Positions 25,256 through 33,670 of a DNA stretch of 64,000 nt are shown here, one piece after another (position 1 is the stretch's first letter; each line of letters begins with the position of its first letter). Source of the stretch: JBMFVE01 sp049966155 (GTDB lineage: Bacteria > Bacteroidota > Ignavibacteria > Kryptoniales > JAKASW01); the NCBI GenBank assembly GCA_049966155.1, contig JBMFVE010000001.1, forward strand, positions 124,001 to 188,000, given 5' to 3'. The notes under the pieces are model-generated. The model searched no databases. It worked only from the letters and a program-made list of their open reading frames with translations, and had not been told where the DNA came from. Position numbers and translations under genes: made by a program.

Positions 25256-28200
25256 TTACTTCTTCTCATTGCTGCGATCAAATTCACCATCATGCATAAC
25301 TTTTACTTCCAAACCAAGCCCTTGAAGTTCACGCACCAGAACACTGAAGGCTTCAGGTATACCAGGTTCAGGGGTGTTTTCACCTTTTACGAGCGACTCA
25401 AAAAGCTTTGAACGCCCGGGAACATCATCGCTCTTTACTGTCAGCATCTCCTGCAAAACGTGTGCTGCACCATAAGCTTCTAACGCCCAAACCTCCATCT
25501 CGCCAAACCTCTGTCCACCGAATTGCGCTTTCCCGCCCAGGGGCTGCTGAGTAATAAGTGAGTACTGACCTGTAGACCGAGCGTGAATCTTGTCTTCGAC
25601 AAGGTGGTCAAGCTTCATCATATACATATATCCTACAGTAACCTGATTTGTAAATGGCTCTCCAGTCTTCCCGTCATAAAGAACGGTCTTGGAGTTTTCA
25701 TCCAGACCAGCAGCGCGTAGTTCGGCTTGAACTTCTTCCCATGAAGCACCATCAAAAATTGGAGATGCGTACTTTATCCCGAGCCTTTTTGCAGCCCAAC
25801 CTAAGGCTGTCTCATACAGCTGTCCGATATTCATACGAGAAGGGACGCCAAGGGGGTTTAAAACCATCTCTACTGGCGTACCGTCCGGAAGAAAAGGCAT
25901 ATCCTCCTGGGGTACAACAATAGAAACCACACCTTTGTTACCGTGCCTTCCAGCCATTTTATCACCAACCTGAAGCTTCCTCTTGGAAGCAATGTAAACC
26001 TTTGCCAGCTGCACTATTCCCGGCGGCAGCTCATCACCTGTAATTGCTTTATTTCTCTCACGGCGAGCCTCTTCTTCGAGGTCCTGTATACGCAAACTGT
26101 AATTGTGATAAATTTGCTCTACTAACCTATTCTTTCGAGGATTTTCAACCCAGTCTTCACTCGGATCCAGTTTCTCAATACTTGGCACTTTTTCAAAAAC
26201 TTCCCTTCGAAGAGTGGTCCCGCTTCTAATCACCACCGAACCATCTTTATCGCGAATCCCTACAGATATCTCCCCATCGAGTACCTGCTCAAGCTTGTCA
26301 ATCAACTTGGCCTGAACCTCTTCTTTTGCAACCTTAAGCCACTTTTCAATCTCCTCGAGTCGCTTTTTCTCTTCCTTTTTTGATTCGGCATCTTTCTTCT
26401 TTCTTGAAAAAAGCTTCGTGTCAATTACAACGCCACGCATCCCCGGGGGAGCCTTAAGGGAGGCATCTTTCACATCACCAGCCTTATCTCCAAAAATTGC
26501 GCGAAGGAGCTTTTCTTCGGGAGTGACATCAGTCTCTCCCTTTGGTGTAATCTTCCCCACAAGGATATCATTTTCAACCACTTCCGCGCCAACCCGGATT
26601 ATTCCATTTTCATCAAGATCTTTCGTCATATCTTCAGACACATTTGGAATATCCCGGGTTAATTCCTCTTCACCCCGTTTGGTATCTCTTACACTTGTTT
26701 CAAGGGCCTGGATGTGAATCGATGTAAAGGCATCCTCAGCAACAAGCTTCTCACTAACTATCACCGCATCTTCAAAGTTATATCCGTGCCACGGCATAAA
26801 TGCAACCAGAACATTTCTCCCGAGCGCCAACTCGCCATTTTCAGTAGAGCAACCATCTGCTAATATATCTCCCTTTTTAAATCGCTGGCCTATCCTTACA
26901 AGAGGCTTTTGGTTAACGGTAGTGTCCTGATTTGTCCTGAAAAACTTCCTCAGACGATACTCCGCCGTGGTCAGGTCATTGAAACTTGCAATGGCTTCAT
27001 CAGATTTCTCGTTAATGTCATACTTAACAATTATTTTTTCACCGTCCACATACTTTACTACACCATCGTGCTCTGCAATTATTAGAGTGCGGGAATCTAC
27101 AGCCACTTTCTTCTCAAGCCCTGTTCCAACAACAGGGGCTTCTGCCTTTATCAGAGGCACTGCTTGCCGCTGCATGTTGGCGCCCATTAGAGCCCTATTT
27201 GCATCGTCATGCTCAAGAAAAGGAATGAGAGCTGCTGCTGGACTTACAATTTGATTGGTCGCAACATCCATGAATTGAACTTTAGATGGACTCTCCAGAA
27301 TAAAATCACCATGATAGCGTGCCCTAACTCGCTCTGCTGTAATCCTGCCTTTTGCATCAACCGGCGTGTTTGCCTGTGCTATCTTATACTCATCTTCCTG
27401 AGCTGCACTTAAGTAAACTATTTCATCTGTTACAATACCATCGACTACCTTGAAATAAGGGGTTTCTATAAAACCAAAATCGTTTACGCGTGCGTGAACT
27501 GCCAGCGAAGAAATAAGACCTATATTTGGACCTTCGGGAGTTTCTATTGGACAGAGCCTGCCATAATGGGTATAATGAACGTCACGGACTTCAAAACCTG
27601 CCCTCTCGCGTGTCAGTCCGCCGGGACCCAGAGCGCTCATTCTCCGCTTGTGAGTCATCTCGGCAAGGGGATTTGTTTGATCCATGAACTGTGATAACTG
27701 ACTGGTGCCAAAGAATGAGTTCAGAACAGTGGTAATAACTCGGGCATTTACAAGTCCCTGAGGTGTGAAGTTTTCCTCGTCATGAATGTTCATTCGTTCT
27801 TTGACATTACGTACCATTCTTGTAATTGCAAGATTAAACTGACTTTCAAGCTGCTCACCTACTGTCTTGACACGTCTGTTTCCTAAATGATCTATGTCGT
27901 CAATTTGTCCTTCGTCACGTCTCAACTTCAACATATAATCAACAATTGCAACAATGTCTTCTTTTGTCAGAACAGTGACATCTGTTGGGACATTTAGCAA
28001 TAGTTTTGCATTCATCCTGTAACGTCCAACACTCCCAAGATCGTATCGCTTTTCGCTAAAGAACATCTTTTCAAGAAGTCCACGTGCGGTTTCTGCATCC
28101 TGAGCCTCAGCGGATCGAAGTTCTTCATAAATTTTCTTCAGAGCTCCCTCACTTGAGGATGTAGAATCTGCACGGAGAGTATTGAGAAGAAGCACATCCT

Positions 28201-29101
28201 CACCTTTGTTCTTCGTTGCTCTGAGAAAATTTAATTTTTTTACGTTAGCCTTCTTAATTTTTTCAATGTGTTCTTCAGTCAATTTGCACTCATCCACCGA
28301 CGAACGGAGAACATCAATAATTACTTCACCTGTTTTAGGATCAGCAACATCTGTAACCAACCTGCGCCCAATATATTCATTAAGATCAATTTTTGAGACA
28401 ACAACTTCCTCAATTTGATTAAAGAGCCGCAGTATCTCTTCATCACTTTCATATCCGAGTGCCCTTAAGAAAGTACTTGCATAAAATTTCTTTTTTCGAT
28501 CAATATAGACCCAGAGTATATTGTTAATATCAGTTGTAAATTCAAGCCAGGCGCCCCGCATTGGAATAACACGCGAACTCCATATTCTCGCTCCATTTGG
28601 ATGCTCTGTTTCAACAAAGAAAACACCTGGTGACCTGTGGAGCTGACTTACCACCACACGCTCAGCGCCGTTAATTATAAATGTGGCGCGATCAGTCATA
28701 TAAGGGATGGAGCCCAGATAAACCTCTTGCTCCTTTGCCTCCATGTACCCTTCCTTTGTAGGATCCGGGTCTTTACTGGCAAGGCGCAAATGGGCTTTAA
28801 GTGTAACGGCGTAGGTTAGACCTTTCTCAACACATTCATTAACCGAATACCTCGGTTTTTCTATGCTGTAATCTATATATTCTAAAGCAAAATGTTCTTT
28901 GTTATCGTAAATTGGAAAGTTTGCTTTGAATACTCCATGCAAACCCATTGGCTTTCGCTTCTTTGGCGGTACATCCTCTTGCAAAAATTTTTTGAATGAC
29001 TCAATTTGAACATTAAGAAGATCGGGATAGTCAACTCGCTGAGGAATCTTCGCAAAATTTTTGCGTTCTGTTTCTAATCCGTTTGAATTGTTAGTCTTCA
29101 A
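25256..29101 (-). CDS. rpoB: RNA polymerase beta subunit
   Basis: Catalytic subunit carrying the rifampicin pocket. 1281 aa. The start is TTG at 29101 (protein MKTNNSNGLETERKNF) behind GAGGAG with a ten-base spacer; no ATG lies nearby. The rifampicin region SQLSQFMDQTNPLAEMTHKR and SALGPGGLTRERAGFEVRDV (about residues 460-500) has the sensitive-type residues at the usual resistance positions. Later landmarks are MPWHGYNFEDAVIVSE, KMAGRHGNKGVVS and GGKAQFGGQRFGEMEVWALE. Preceded by a 130-base gap with a hairpin that may attenuate transcription. Confidence 0.99.
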   Translation of the reverse strand: MKTNNSNGLETERKNFAKIPQRVDYPDLLNVQIESFKKFLQEDVPPKKRKPMGLHGVFKANFPIYDNKEHFALEYIDYSIEKPRYSVNECVEKGLTYAVTLKAHLRLASKDPDPTKEGYMEAKEQEVYLGSIPYMTDRATFIINGAERVVVSQLHRSPGVFFVETEHPNGARIWSSRVIPMRGAWLEFTTDINNILWVYIDRKKKFYASTFLRALGYESDEEILRLFNQIEEVVVSKIDLNEYIGRRLVTDVADPKTGEVIIDVLRSSVDECKLTEEHIEKIKKANVKKLNFLRATKNKGEDVLLLNTLRADSTSSSEGALKKIYEELRSAEAQDAETARGLLEKMFFSEKRYDLGSVGRYRMNAKLLLNVPTDVTVLTKEDIVAIVDYMLKLRRDEGQIDDIDHLGNRRVKTVGEQLESQFNLAITRMVRNVKERMNIHDEENFTPQGLVNARVITTVLNSFFGTSQLSQFMDQTNPLAEMTHKRRMSALGPGGLTRERAGFEVRDVHYTHYGRLCPIETPEGPNIGLISSLAVHARVNDFGFIETPYFKVVDGIVTDEIVYLSAAQEDEYKIAQANTPVDAKGRITAERVRARYHGDFILESPSKVQFMDVATNQIVSPAAALIPFLEHDDANRALMGANMQRQAVPLIKAEAPVVGTGLEKKVAVDSRTLIIAEHDGVVKYVDGEKIIVKYDINEKSDEAIASFNDLTTAEYRLRKFFRTNQDTTVNQKPLVRIGQRFKKGDILADGCSTENGELALGRNVLVAFMPWHGYNFEDAVIVSEKLVAEDAFTSIHIQALETSVRDTKRGEEELTRDIPNVSEDMTKDLDENGIIRVGAEVVENDILVGKITPKGETDVTPEEKLLRAIFGDKAGDVKDASLKAPPGMRGVVIDTKLFSRKKKDAESKKEEKKRLEEIEKWLKVAKEEVQAKLIDKLEQVLDGEISVGIRDKDGSVVIRSGTTLRREVFEKVPSIEKLDPSEDWVENPRKNRLVEQIYHNYSLRIQDLEEEARRERNKAITGDELPPGIVQLAKVYIASKRKLQVGDKMAGRHGNKGVVSIVVPQEDMPFLPDGTPVEMVLNPLGVPSRMNIGQLYETALGWAAKRLGIKYASPIFDGASWEEVQAELRAAGLDENSKTVLYDGKTGEPFTNQVTVGYMYMMKLDHLVEDKIHARSTGQYSLITQQPLGGKAQFGGQRFGEMEVWALEAYGAAHVLQEMLTVKSDDVPGRSKLFESLVKGENTPEPGIPEAFSVLVRELQGLGLEVKVMHDGEFDRSNEKK

Positions 29102-29143
29102 CTTAGTCTCGCTCCTCTAAAAATTTTTCCTGAGAAAAATATA

Positions 29144-29177
29144 GGTAATCCGGCCCGGATGCACGAAACGGATTACC
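29144..29177 (-). terminator. Candidate attenuator between rplL and rpoB
   Basis: Perfect 9-bp inverted repeat (GGTAATCCG / CGGATTACC) with a 16-base loop, followed on the minus strand by TATATTTTTC. Within the loop a second ATCCG can pair with the same 3' arm, so two hairpins exclude each other. E. coli also has an attenuator between rplL and rpoB; here the call rests on structure alone. Confidence 0.5.
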
Positions 29178-29231
29178 TTTTACCACTCCCGGCTTCAGAT
29201 GATAAACGTTCAACAGAATGCTAAAGTTCGT

Positions 29232-29618
29232 TTACTTCAGCTCTACTGTTGCACCGGCCTCCTCAAGCTCCTTTTTCAATTTTTCGGCATCTGCTTTAGA
29301 GAGGGCTTCCTTAACCACCTTCGGCGCACCATCAACCAGGTCTTTGGCTTCTTTAAGCCCTAAACCTGTTGCTGCCCTGACAACTTTAATAACGTTAATT
29401 TTCTGAGCTCCTGCACTAATTAAATGCACATCAAATTCGGTTTTCTCCTCAGCAGGCGCTGCCGTGCTGGCTGCAGCCGTTCCAGCTGTACCAGCAACCA
29501 TAACAGGTGCCGCTGCTGTTACACCAAATTTTTCTTCGAGGGCTTTTTTAAGCTCCGACGCTTCCAGTAAAGTTAATTTGCTTATTTTCTCAACGAGCTC
29601 TTGAACTACTTCTGACAT
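29232..29618 (-). CDS. rplL: 50S ribosomal protein L7/L12
   Basis: Stalk protein that recruits translation factors. 128 aa. N-terminal dimerisation domain (about 1-35), a flexible Ala/Gly/Thr-rich hinge (AGTAGTAAASTAAPAEEK, about 42-60), and the C-terminal domain with KINVIKVVRAATGLGLKEAKDLVDGAP. Typical length. 26 bases after rplJ and followed by the hairpin-bearing gap before rpoB, which may help set the high L12 to RNA polymerase ratio. Confidence 0.98.
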   Translation of the reverse strand: MSEVVQELVEKISKLTLLEASELKKALEEKFGVTAAAPVMVAGTAGTAAASTAAPAEEKTEFDVHLISAGAQKINVIKVVRAATGLGLKEAKDLVDGAPKVVKEALSKADAEKLKKELEEAGATVELK

Positions 29619-29644
29619 TTTTATTTCTCCTTTTAAAATTTCTT

Positions 29645-30175
29645 TTAACTCTTCGCTGCCGATAGTTTTTTCGATACTTCATCTATTACAGAAACAAGGT
29701 CACGCATAACCGCAGATATAGAACCTGCAACGCCGGAAACCGGCGACTGTAGACTCCCCAAAATAGAAGCCATAAGTTCGTTCTTAGAAGGCATGCTGGC
29801 AAATTCAGCTAACCTTTTGCCATCAAAAACCTGCTTTTCAACCACAAATACTTTGGTCCTTGGTTTCTGGCCTTTGTCAAAAAATTTCTTCAGGACTTTT
29901 GCTGGCGCCACAGGGTCATCAAGTCCAAAGGCTATAGCCGTTGGCCCTTCCAGGTATTCAAAGGTTCCTTCACCATAGGAAGTTCCTTTTAACGCCTTCT
30001 TTGCCAGCGTGTTCTTAACAACCCTATACTTTACACCACTTTTCTGGAGTTCCCGCCTGAGCTCATTACTCTCAGCAACCGTCATTCCAGTAAAGTCCGT
30101 GAAGAAAAGGCTACTGGCACCAGATACAAGCTCTGAAACCTCGGCTACCACCTGTTCCTTTTCAGCCTTTTTCAT
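29645..30175 (-). CDS. rplJ: 50S ribosomal protein L10
   Basis: Base of the L12 stalk. 176 aa. The N-terminal domain has SLFFTDFTGMTVAESNELRR (about 18-40) and VVKNTLAKKAL; the C-terminal helix that binds L12 dimers covers about residues 130-175. The gap from rplA is 67 bases; the long L10-binding leader known from E. coli is not obvious in it. Confidence 0.96.
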   Translation of the reverse strand: MKKAEKEQVVAEVSELVSGASSLFFTDFTGMTVAESNELRRELQKSGVKYRVVKNTLAKKALKGTSYGEGTFEYLEGPTAIAFGLDDPVAPAKVLKKFFDKGQKPRTKVFVVEKQVFDGKRLAEFASMPSKNELMASILGSLQSPVSGVAGSISAVMRDLVSVIDEVSKKLSAAKS

Positions 30176-30242
30176 CTTTTCCTCAATTGTTTATTGTTCA
30201 CCCTTAGGGCTTAGAAGCATTTAGTGCGTAAACTCTTTATTA

Positions 30243-30944
30243 TTAATGAATACTTGAAGCGATAGATTTGTCAATTCTCACTGAAGGACCCATAGTGGAG
30301 GAGATGGCTACATTCTTAATGTACTGTCCCTTTGCTGAAGCAGGCTTCAGACGATTAACCGCAGCTAAAAAAGCTCTCGTGTTCTCAATAAGCTTCTCCT
30401 TTTCAAAGGAAGCCTTCCCAACTACAGCATGCAAATTTCCTGCTTTGTCAACTCGGAACTCAATCTTCCCGGCTTTGATTTCAGCAACGGCTTTACCCAC
30501 ATCCATTGTAACAGTACCACTTTTTGGATTGGGCATGAGCCCTTTAGGCCCAAGAACTTTCCCCAACTTTCCAACCTCTCCCATTACATCGGGAGTAGCT
30601 ACTATTACATCAACGTCGGACCACCCTTCCTGAATTTGCTTTATGAATTCATCGAACCCAACATGGTCAGCACCGGCAGCCTTCGCCTCTTCCTGTTTTT
30701 GAGCTTGCTTTGTCAAAACCAGCACGCGAACCGTTCTGCCAACACCATGAGGGAGTGTAACCGTCCCTCTAACTGCCTGGTCAGCATGACGCGGATCAAC
30801 ACCCAGGCGCACGGCTATGTCTATAGACTCATCAAACTTAGCCTTTGCTGTTTCTTTGACTTTTTCGATAGCTTCTTCAATTGAGTACTCTCGCCTCCTG
30901 TCAATCAATGACTGGAGCGATTTATACCTTTTGCTCGTTTTCAT
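30243..30944 (-). CDS. rplA: 50S ribosomal protein L1
   Basis: L1 stalk protein that helps release E-site tRNA. 233 aa. The two-domain pattern is clear: the N-terminal VRLGVDPRHADQAVRGTVTL-like region (about 45-65), the central MPNPKSGTVTMDVGKAV segment, and the C-terminal FRVDKAGNLHAVVGKASF. 16 bases after rplK, the usual partner; in E. coli L1 represses this pair. Confidence 0.97.
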   Translation of the reverse strand: MKTSKRYKSLQSLIDRRREYSIEEAIEKVKETAKAKFDESIDIAVRLGVDPRHADQAVRGTVTLPHGVGRTVRVLVLTKQAQKQEEAKAAGADHVGFDEFIKQIQEGWSDVDVIVATPDVMGEVGKLGKVLGPKGLMPNPKSGTVTMDVGKAVAEIKAGKIEFRVDKAGNLHAVVGKASFEKEKLIENTRAFLAAVNRLKPASAKGQYIKNVAISSTMGPSVRIDKSIASSIH

Positions 30945-30960
30945 ATCTCAAAACTCTTTT

Positions 30961-31386
30961 TTATCCTTCTACTAAAATTCCCATACTGCGGGCGGTTCCT
31001 TCAACCATGCTCATAGCCGATTCAACATCTGAAGTGTTCAAATCCTGCATTTTTGTTTCGGCAATTTTTCTCACCTGTTCCTTTGTGACTTTGCCCACTT
31101 TAATTCGATTGGGCTCGCCCGACCCCTTCTCAATCTTCGCCTCTTTCATGAGAAGCACAGCAGCGGGTGGAGTCTTCGTTATAAAAGTAAACGATTTATC
31201 AGAGTAAACAGTAATTACCACAGGAATAATCAAGCCCTGCTTATCCTGAGTACGGGCATTAAATTGCTTGCAGAACTCCATAATGTTTATTCCCTTTTGA
31301 CCCAGCGCAGGGCCAACCGGTGGCGCTGGGGTAGCCTGACCGGCGGGGATTTGCAGCTTAACAAAACCTACAACTTTTTTAGCCAT
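30961..31386 (-). CDS. rplK: 50S ribosomal protein L11
   Basis: L11 forms the GTPase-associated centre and is needed for RelA activation and thiostrepton binding. 141 aa, exact family length. KLQIPAGQATPAPPVGPALG with the conserved prolines (about 9-27), GINIMEFCKQFNARTQDKQG and KTPPAAVLLMKEA are diagnostic. 13 bases after nusG. Confidence 0.98.
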   Translation of the reverse strand: MAKKVVGFVKLQIPAGQATPAPPVGPALGQKGINIMEFCKQFNARTQDKQGLIIPVVITVYSDKSFTFITKTPPAAVLLMKEAKIEKGSGEPNRIKVGKVTKEQVRKIAETKMQDLNTSDVESAMSMVEGTARSMGILVEG

Positions 31387-31399
31387 ATTTCACCCGAAT

Positions 31400-31954
31400 T
31401 TATCTTTCTAATTCAACTTCTGTAAAGCTCAATTCAACAGGAGTGGGCCTCCCAAATATCGTCACAGTAACCTTGAGCTTCATTCTATCTTCATTCACTT
31501 CAGAAACCTCTCCTTTAAATGTAGTAAAGGGGCCGCCTGTTATCTTCACTTTGTCACCGACTTTGTAAGGAACTTCAAGAACTTGCTGCTCCTCGCGTTC
31601 ATCAAGACGCCCTTTAAGCCTAACTATCTCATCAGGCCTAAGAGGGCTCGGCTCGCCTTTTGGACCGACGAAACTGATAATTGAGGGGGTACTCAAAATA
31701 AAACTTTTTACTTTGTCATCCATCTCTGCCTCAATCATCACATAGCCTGGCATAAAGTTGCGAGTCTTGACACGCTTTTTGCCGTCTTCAGTAATAACCG
31801 GTACTTTCTCAGTTGGAATAATTATCTCGCCAAACTTATCAGAGAGTCCGGATTCCTTCATTTGGCTCTGCAAATAGGCAACTGCTTTACTTTCCTGACC
31901 TGTATAAGTGCGTACAACATACCACTTTTTTGTCGATACTTTAGCTTCACTCAT
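31400..31954 (-). CDS. nusG: Transcription termination/antitermination factor NusG
   Basis: NusG couples RNA polymerase with Rho or ribosomal S10. 184 aa. NGN domain WYVVRTYTGQESKAVAYLQS (about 12-31) through PGYVMIEAEMDD; KOW domain KVGDKVKITGGPFTTFKGEV (about 125-145) and the end FGRPTPVELSFTEVELE. Its start overlaps the secE stop by four bases (ATGA type), so the two are coupled. Confidence 0.98.
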   Translation of the reverse strand: MSEAKVSTKKWYVVRTYTGQESKAVAYLQSQMKESGLSDKFGEIIIPTEKVPVITEDGKKRVKTRNFMPGYVMIEAEMDDKVKSFILSTPSIISFVGPKGEPSPLRPDEIVRLKGRLDEREEQQVLEVPYKVGDKVKITGGPFTTFKGEVSEVNEDRMKLKVTVTIFGRPTPVELSFTEVELER

Positions 31955-32133
31955 AAAATAGCCCTTAAAAGCATATTCACAATCGTATCCACGGCATAAA
32001 TAAACACTGCTATTATTAAAGTTCCAATTAAAACTATACCTGTCGAATCCTTTAACTCATCCTTCGTTGGCCAGGTTACCTTCTTCATTTCTTTTACAAC
32101 ATCATCAAAAAAAGCTATAATCTTCTCTCTCAT
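31951..32133 (-). CDS. secE: Preprotein translocase subunit SecE
   Basis: Small clamp subunit of the SecYEG channel. 60 aa from the ATG at 32133, one transmembrane segment. The amphipathic helix and motif FFDDVVKEMKKVTWPTKDEL are followed by the transmembrane stretch IVLIGTLIIAVFIYAVDTIV. The open frame extends upstream to 32181 but would run into the mature tRNA-Trp sequence, so the internal ATG is preferred. Between tRNA-Trp (21 bases) and nusG (four-base overlap). Confidence 0.95.
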   Translation of the reverse strand: MREKIIAFFDDVVKEMKKVTWPTKDELKDSTGIVLIGTLIIAVFIYAVDTIVNMLLRAIL

Positions 32134-32154
32134 AATAACATACCTGTCTGTGTG

Positions 32155-32227
<73 letters not shown>

Positions 32228-32236
32228 ATCGCAAAG

Positions 32237-32386
32237 CTATTTCGTCTCCTTGTGGGGAGTGTGCTTATTACAGTTGGGACAATACTTTTTATATTCCACC
32301 CGACCGCTTTGTTTACGCTTGTTCTTGGTTGTTGTATAATTGCGATGTTTGCAAACTGTACATTCTAATGTTATTATGTCTCTCAT
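32237..32386 (-). CDS. rpmG: 50S ribosomal protein L33 (zinc-binding form)
   Basis: Short gene, 49 codons plus stop, translated from the ATG at 32386 (MRDIITLECTVCKHRNY). Four cysteines (Cys9, Cys12, Cys36, Cys39) make the zinc-binding C+ form. Typical L33 segments are NYTTTKNKRKQSGRVEYKK and YCPNCNKHTPHKETK. It sits between tRNA-Thr(GGT) and tRNA-Trp, in the slot where many bacteria have tuf followed by tRNA-Trp and secE. Confidence 0.96.
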   Translation of the reverse strand: MRDIITLECTVCKHRNYTTTKNKRKQSGRVEYKKYCPNCNKHTPHKETK

Positions 32387-32407
32387 CTTTTTCCCTTAAC
32401 TTTGCCG

Positions 32408-32480
32408 AGCTCACGACGGGACTTGAACCCGTGACCTACGCCTTACCAAGGCGTTGCTCTACCAGCTGAGCTACGTGAGC
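32408..32480 (-). tRNA. tRNA-Thr (anticodon GGT)
   Basis: 73 bases. Acceptor GCTCACG/CGTGAGC, anticodon arm ACGCC-TTGGTAA-GGCGT, T loop TTCAAGT, discriminator T. Fourth of the four-tRNA cluster, reading ACC/ACT codons. Confidence 0.95.
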
Positions 32481-32517
32481 AATAGCCGAGCAAAAACATA
32501 ATTAAACGTGCGACTGG

Positions 32518-32590
32518 AGCGGGAGACGGGACTCGAACCCGCGACCAACAGCTTGGAAGGCTGTGACTCTACCAACTGAGTTACTCCCGC
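32518..32590 (-). tRNA. tRNA-Gly (anticodon TCC)
   Basis: 73 bases. Acceptor GCGGGAG/CTCCCGC, anticodon arm ACAGC-CTTCCAA-GCTGT, T loop TTCGAGT, discriminator T. Same relative order (Thr-Tyr-Gly-Thr) as the E. coli thrU-tyrU-glyT-thrT cluster. Confidence 0.95.
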
Positions 32591-32687
32591 AGCTTTGCAC
32601 ACAATCTCAAAAAAACAAAAAGAAATGGCACTAACTGGCGACGCTCCTTCAACCTCTGCCGGTGCCACATGTAACTTAAACCTTACG

Positions 32688-32771
32688 TGGGCGGCGAGGG
32701 ATTCGAACCCCCAAAGGCGTAAGCCAACGGATTTACAGTCCGCCCCGGCTCTCCAACTCCGGCGTCCGCCC
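32688..32771 (-). tRNA. tRNA-Tyr (anticodon GTA)
   Basis: 84 bases with the long variable arm of class II tRNAs. Anticodon arm GCGGA-CTGTAAA-TCCGT. Acceptor GGGCGGA/GCCGCCC gives six pairs and an A7-G66 mismatch, and position 8 reads C instead of the almost universal T. Discriminator A. Confidence 0.9.
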
Positions 32772-32806
32772 GACAGATTTTTAAAAGAACTTTCGACTCA
32801 GTTCCG

Positions 32807-32879
32807 AGCTGGCGAAGGGACTTGAACCCCCGACCTGCTGATTACAAGTCAGCTGCTCTACCAACTGAGCTACGCCAGC
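32807..32879 (-). tRNA. tRNA-Thr (anticodon TGT)
   Basis: 73 bases. Acceptor GCTGGCG/CGCCAGC, anticodon arm GCTGA-CTTGTAA-TCAGC, T loop TTCAAGT, discriminator T. First gene of the minus-strand run leading into secE-nusG and the ribosomal operons. Confidence 0.95.
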
Positions 32880-32896
32880 CTTACACTTGAGCCAAT

Positions 32897-32925
32897 AAAT
32901 TTAATAAAAGTAGATAAAAAATCAA
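32897..32925 (-). promoter_or_regulatory. Candidate promoter of the tRNA-rpmG-secE-nusG transcript
   Basis: On the minus strand TTGATT (32920-32925), 17 bp, AAATTT (32897-32902), starting about 10-12 bases before tRNA-Thr. The -10 box is poor; an overlapping reading is TTGCCT (32925-32930), 18 bp, TATTAA. The AT-rich upstream stretch suits a strong stable-RNA promoter. Confidence 0.35.
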
Positions 32926-33075
32926 GGCAAAAAAGAATTTTTTACAAGTTACCTTATTTCAATGAGATGTGCCTGCTTACCTCCTGCTCCCATCAGCATC
33001 GGCCTACTCTTCGGCACCAATTTTGTAATCGCTACTTCTTACTTTGAACCCCAACCATTTTTAAAAAGCACTAAA

Positions 33076-33531
33076 TCAAAATTTCTCACCTTTTGCCTCT
33101 CTTATTGCGCTACCAATAGGCCTTATCCTCCCCCAGATCGAATAGAAAAACAAAATCATCGATGCAATTTGTCCAAATCCAGAAATGAGATCCAGATAAG
33201 TCAAAATCAAAAGATTGACATAAGCCATTCCAACTTCTACCAGAAACCTCAGTGCCGTAAATGCAGTCATTGTAAAATATGTAAACCGAATAAGGTCAGG
33301 GTTGTACCTTTTATCCTCTTTTTCAGGTCTCGGGAAGAACCACAAAGCAACACCCATTATCATCATCATTACTGAGCCAACCAGAATTATGTGCGTATGC
33401 GCCGATACAAGACTGTACCCATAACCAGTATGAAATAGGTATTCAGACAGCATAATATGAAGACCTGTCAGCATGCCAAGTATTAGAAACACTATGCTCG
33501 TCTTAATAAAGTACCTAACGGTCGAAAACAT
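33076..33531 (-). CDS. Small haem-copper-oxidase-like membrane protein
   Basis: 151-aa integral membrane protein with about four hydrophobic segments. The second contains SAHTHIILVGSVMMMIMGVA, which resembles the helix II haem-ligand region of cytochrome oxidase or NO reductase catalytic subunits, followed by WFFPRPEK. A full catalytic subunit has at least twelve helices, and none of the copper-site histidines can be present here, so it is not an oxidase by itself. Similar stand-alone proteins are, to my knowledge, annotated as cytochrome c oxidase subunit I-like in Bacteroidota relatives. A role in haem binding or oxidase assembly is only a guess. AGGAAA precedes the ATG at 33531; it is transcribed away from recQ and toward the tRNA cluster. 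Confidence 0.6.
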   Translation of the reverse strand: MFSTVRYFIKTSIVFLILGMLTGLHIMLSEYLFHTGYGYSLVSAHTHIILVGSVMMMIMGVALWFFPRPEKEDKRYNPDLIRFTYFTMTAFTALRFLVEVGMAYVNLLILTYLDLISGFGQIASMILFFYSIWGRIRPIGSAIREAKGEKF

Positions 33532-33670
33532 ATTTACTTTCCTTTTTTACACTTATCATTTAACGAAATTTATTTCAACATAATTTAAATTGTCATGATA
33601 AAAGTTAATTGCAAAACACATTCGCGTCAAATCAACCTCCGATTTTTACGAAATTGAATTAAATTGAAAT

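Noticed and set aside
30176..30242. L10 (rplJ) leader regulatory structure
   Set aside because: Only 67 bases are available and I cannot find the kink-turn and helix arrangement of the known L10-binding leader.
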